A stretch of 39,436 nucleotides of DNA, taken from NCBI GenBank assembly GCA_949959185.1, contig CATLIX010000032.1:1-39436 (forward strand), given 5' to 3'. The stretch is from an uncultured Eubacterium sp. GTDB lineage: Bacteria; Bacillota; Clostridia; Lachnospirales; Lachnospiraceae. The notes under the pieces were generated by a model that saw nothing but the letters and a program-made list of their open reading frames with translations, did no database searches and was not told where the DNA came from. This document shows, piece by piece, positions 39,262-39,436 of the stretch. Every line of letters begins with the position of its first letter. Positions within the stretch are counted from its first letter, which is position 1. The position numbers and the translations under genes are program-made.

Positions 39262-39436
39262 CTAAAGTTATCCGGCAATCTGTTTTTCCAGCCCAGCCGG
39301 ACACAAAAAAGCCAATGAGCCTGTGGGCCCCTTTGCTGAATGGCACTTGCAAAGCAAGTGGGGCAGACTGTCCGAAAACCTGCAAAGCCTGACATGAGGT
39401 TTTGATAGATGCCTTGCTATAACAGCAGGTGATTTA

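Noticed and set aside
1-39436. Insertion sequences, integrases, tRNA or rRNA genes
   Set aside because: No transposase or integrase motifs, no tRNA cloverleaf and no rRNA-like sequence were recognised on either strand.

Overview
The window reads as chromosomal DNA of a Gram-positive, gut-type member of the Clostridia, most like the Lachnospiraceae. This is an inference from strong AGGAGG ribosome-binding sites, TTGACA/TATAAT promoters, EIICBA-type mannitol PTS, SDR-type UxuB, paired ABC exporters and moderate G+C. No ribosomal RNA, tRNA, CRISPR array, transposase or intact prophage was seen.

Layout. (1) 1-3360: phosphatidylserine decarboxylase, a deleted sugar O-acetyltransferase pseudogene, then a GntR(YtrA-type)-ABC ATPase-permease operon ending in a 21-residue membrane peptide that is easy to miss. 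(2) 3381-16400: a glucuronide-utilization island. A divergent AraC regulator faces nine co-directional genes: GH2 beta-glucuronidase, GPH-type sugar symporter, HAD hydrolase, GH3 glycosidase, uxuA, uxaC, uxuB, eda and kdgK. Together they can release glucuronic acid, import the sugar and convert it through fructuronate, mannonate, KDG and KDPG to pyruvate and glyceraldehyde-3-phosphate. (3) 16590-17772: a MNT/HEPN pair and a Nudix hydrolase. (4) 18080-23770: MarR regulator, heterodimeric ABC exporter with one degenerate ATP site, and a chemoreceptor without a sensor domain. (5) 23981-26685: ECF sigma factor coupled to a membrane-anchored beta-propeller protein, a likely sigma/anti-sigma pair. 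(6) 26833-31111: a PHP phosphatase (minus strand) and the glycolytic set gap-pgk-tpiA. (7) 31779-35776: DeoR regulator, mannitol-type PTS EIICBA and a sorbitol/sorbose-phosphate-type zinc dehydrogenase. (8) 35777-39436: an accessory, partly A+T-rich region with a type I toxin-antitoxin-like module, a 5'-truncated surface protein, two tandem ribbon-helix-helix genes, an unknown protein, composite intergenic repeats and a second toxin-like membrane peptide.

The least ordinary material is the small-gene and non-coding layer. It includes the convergent toxin/antisense-RNA module at 35954-36305 with shared bidirectional terminator and potential kissing loops, the duplicated RHH genes with conserved operator-like repeats, and modular palindromic repeats at 29005, 31198 and 38854 in which one copy carries two extra palindrome-bearing inserts. 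All functional statements are from reading the sequence; no database search was run.
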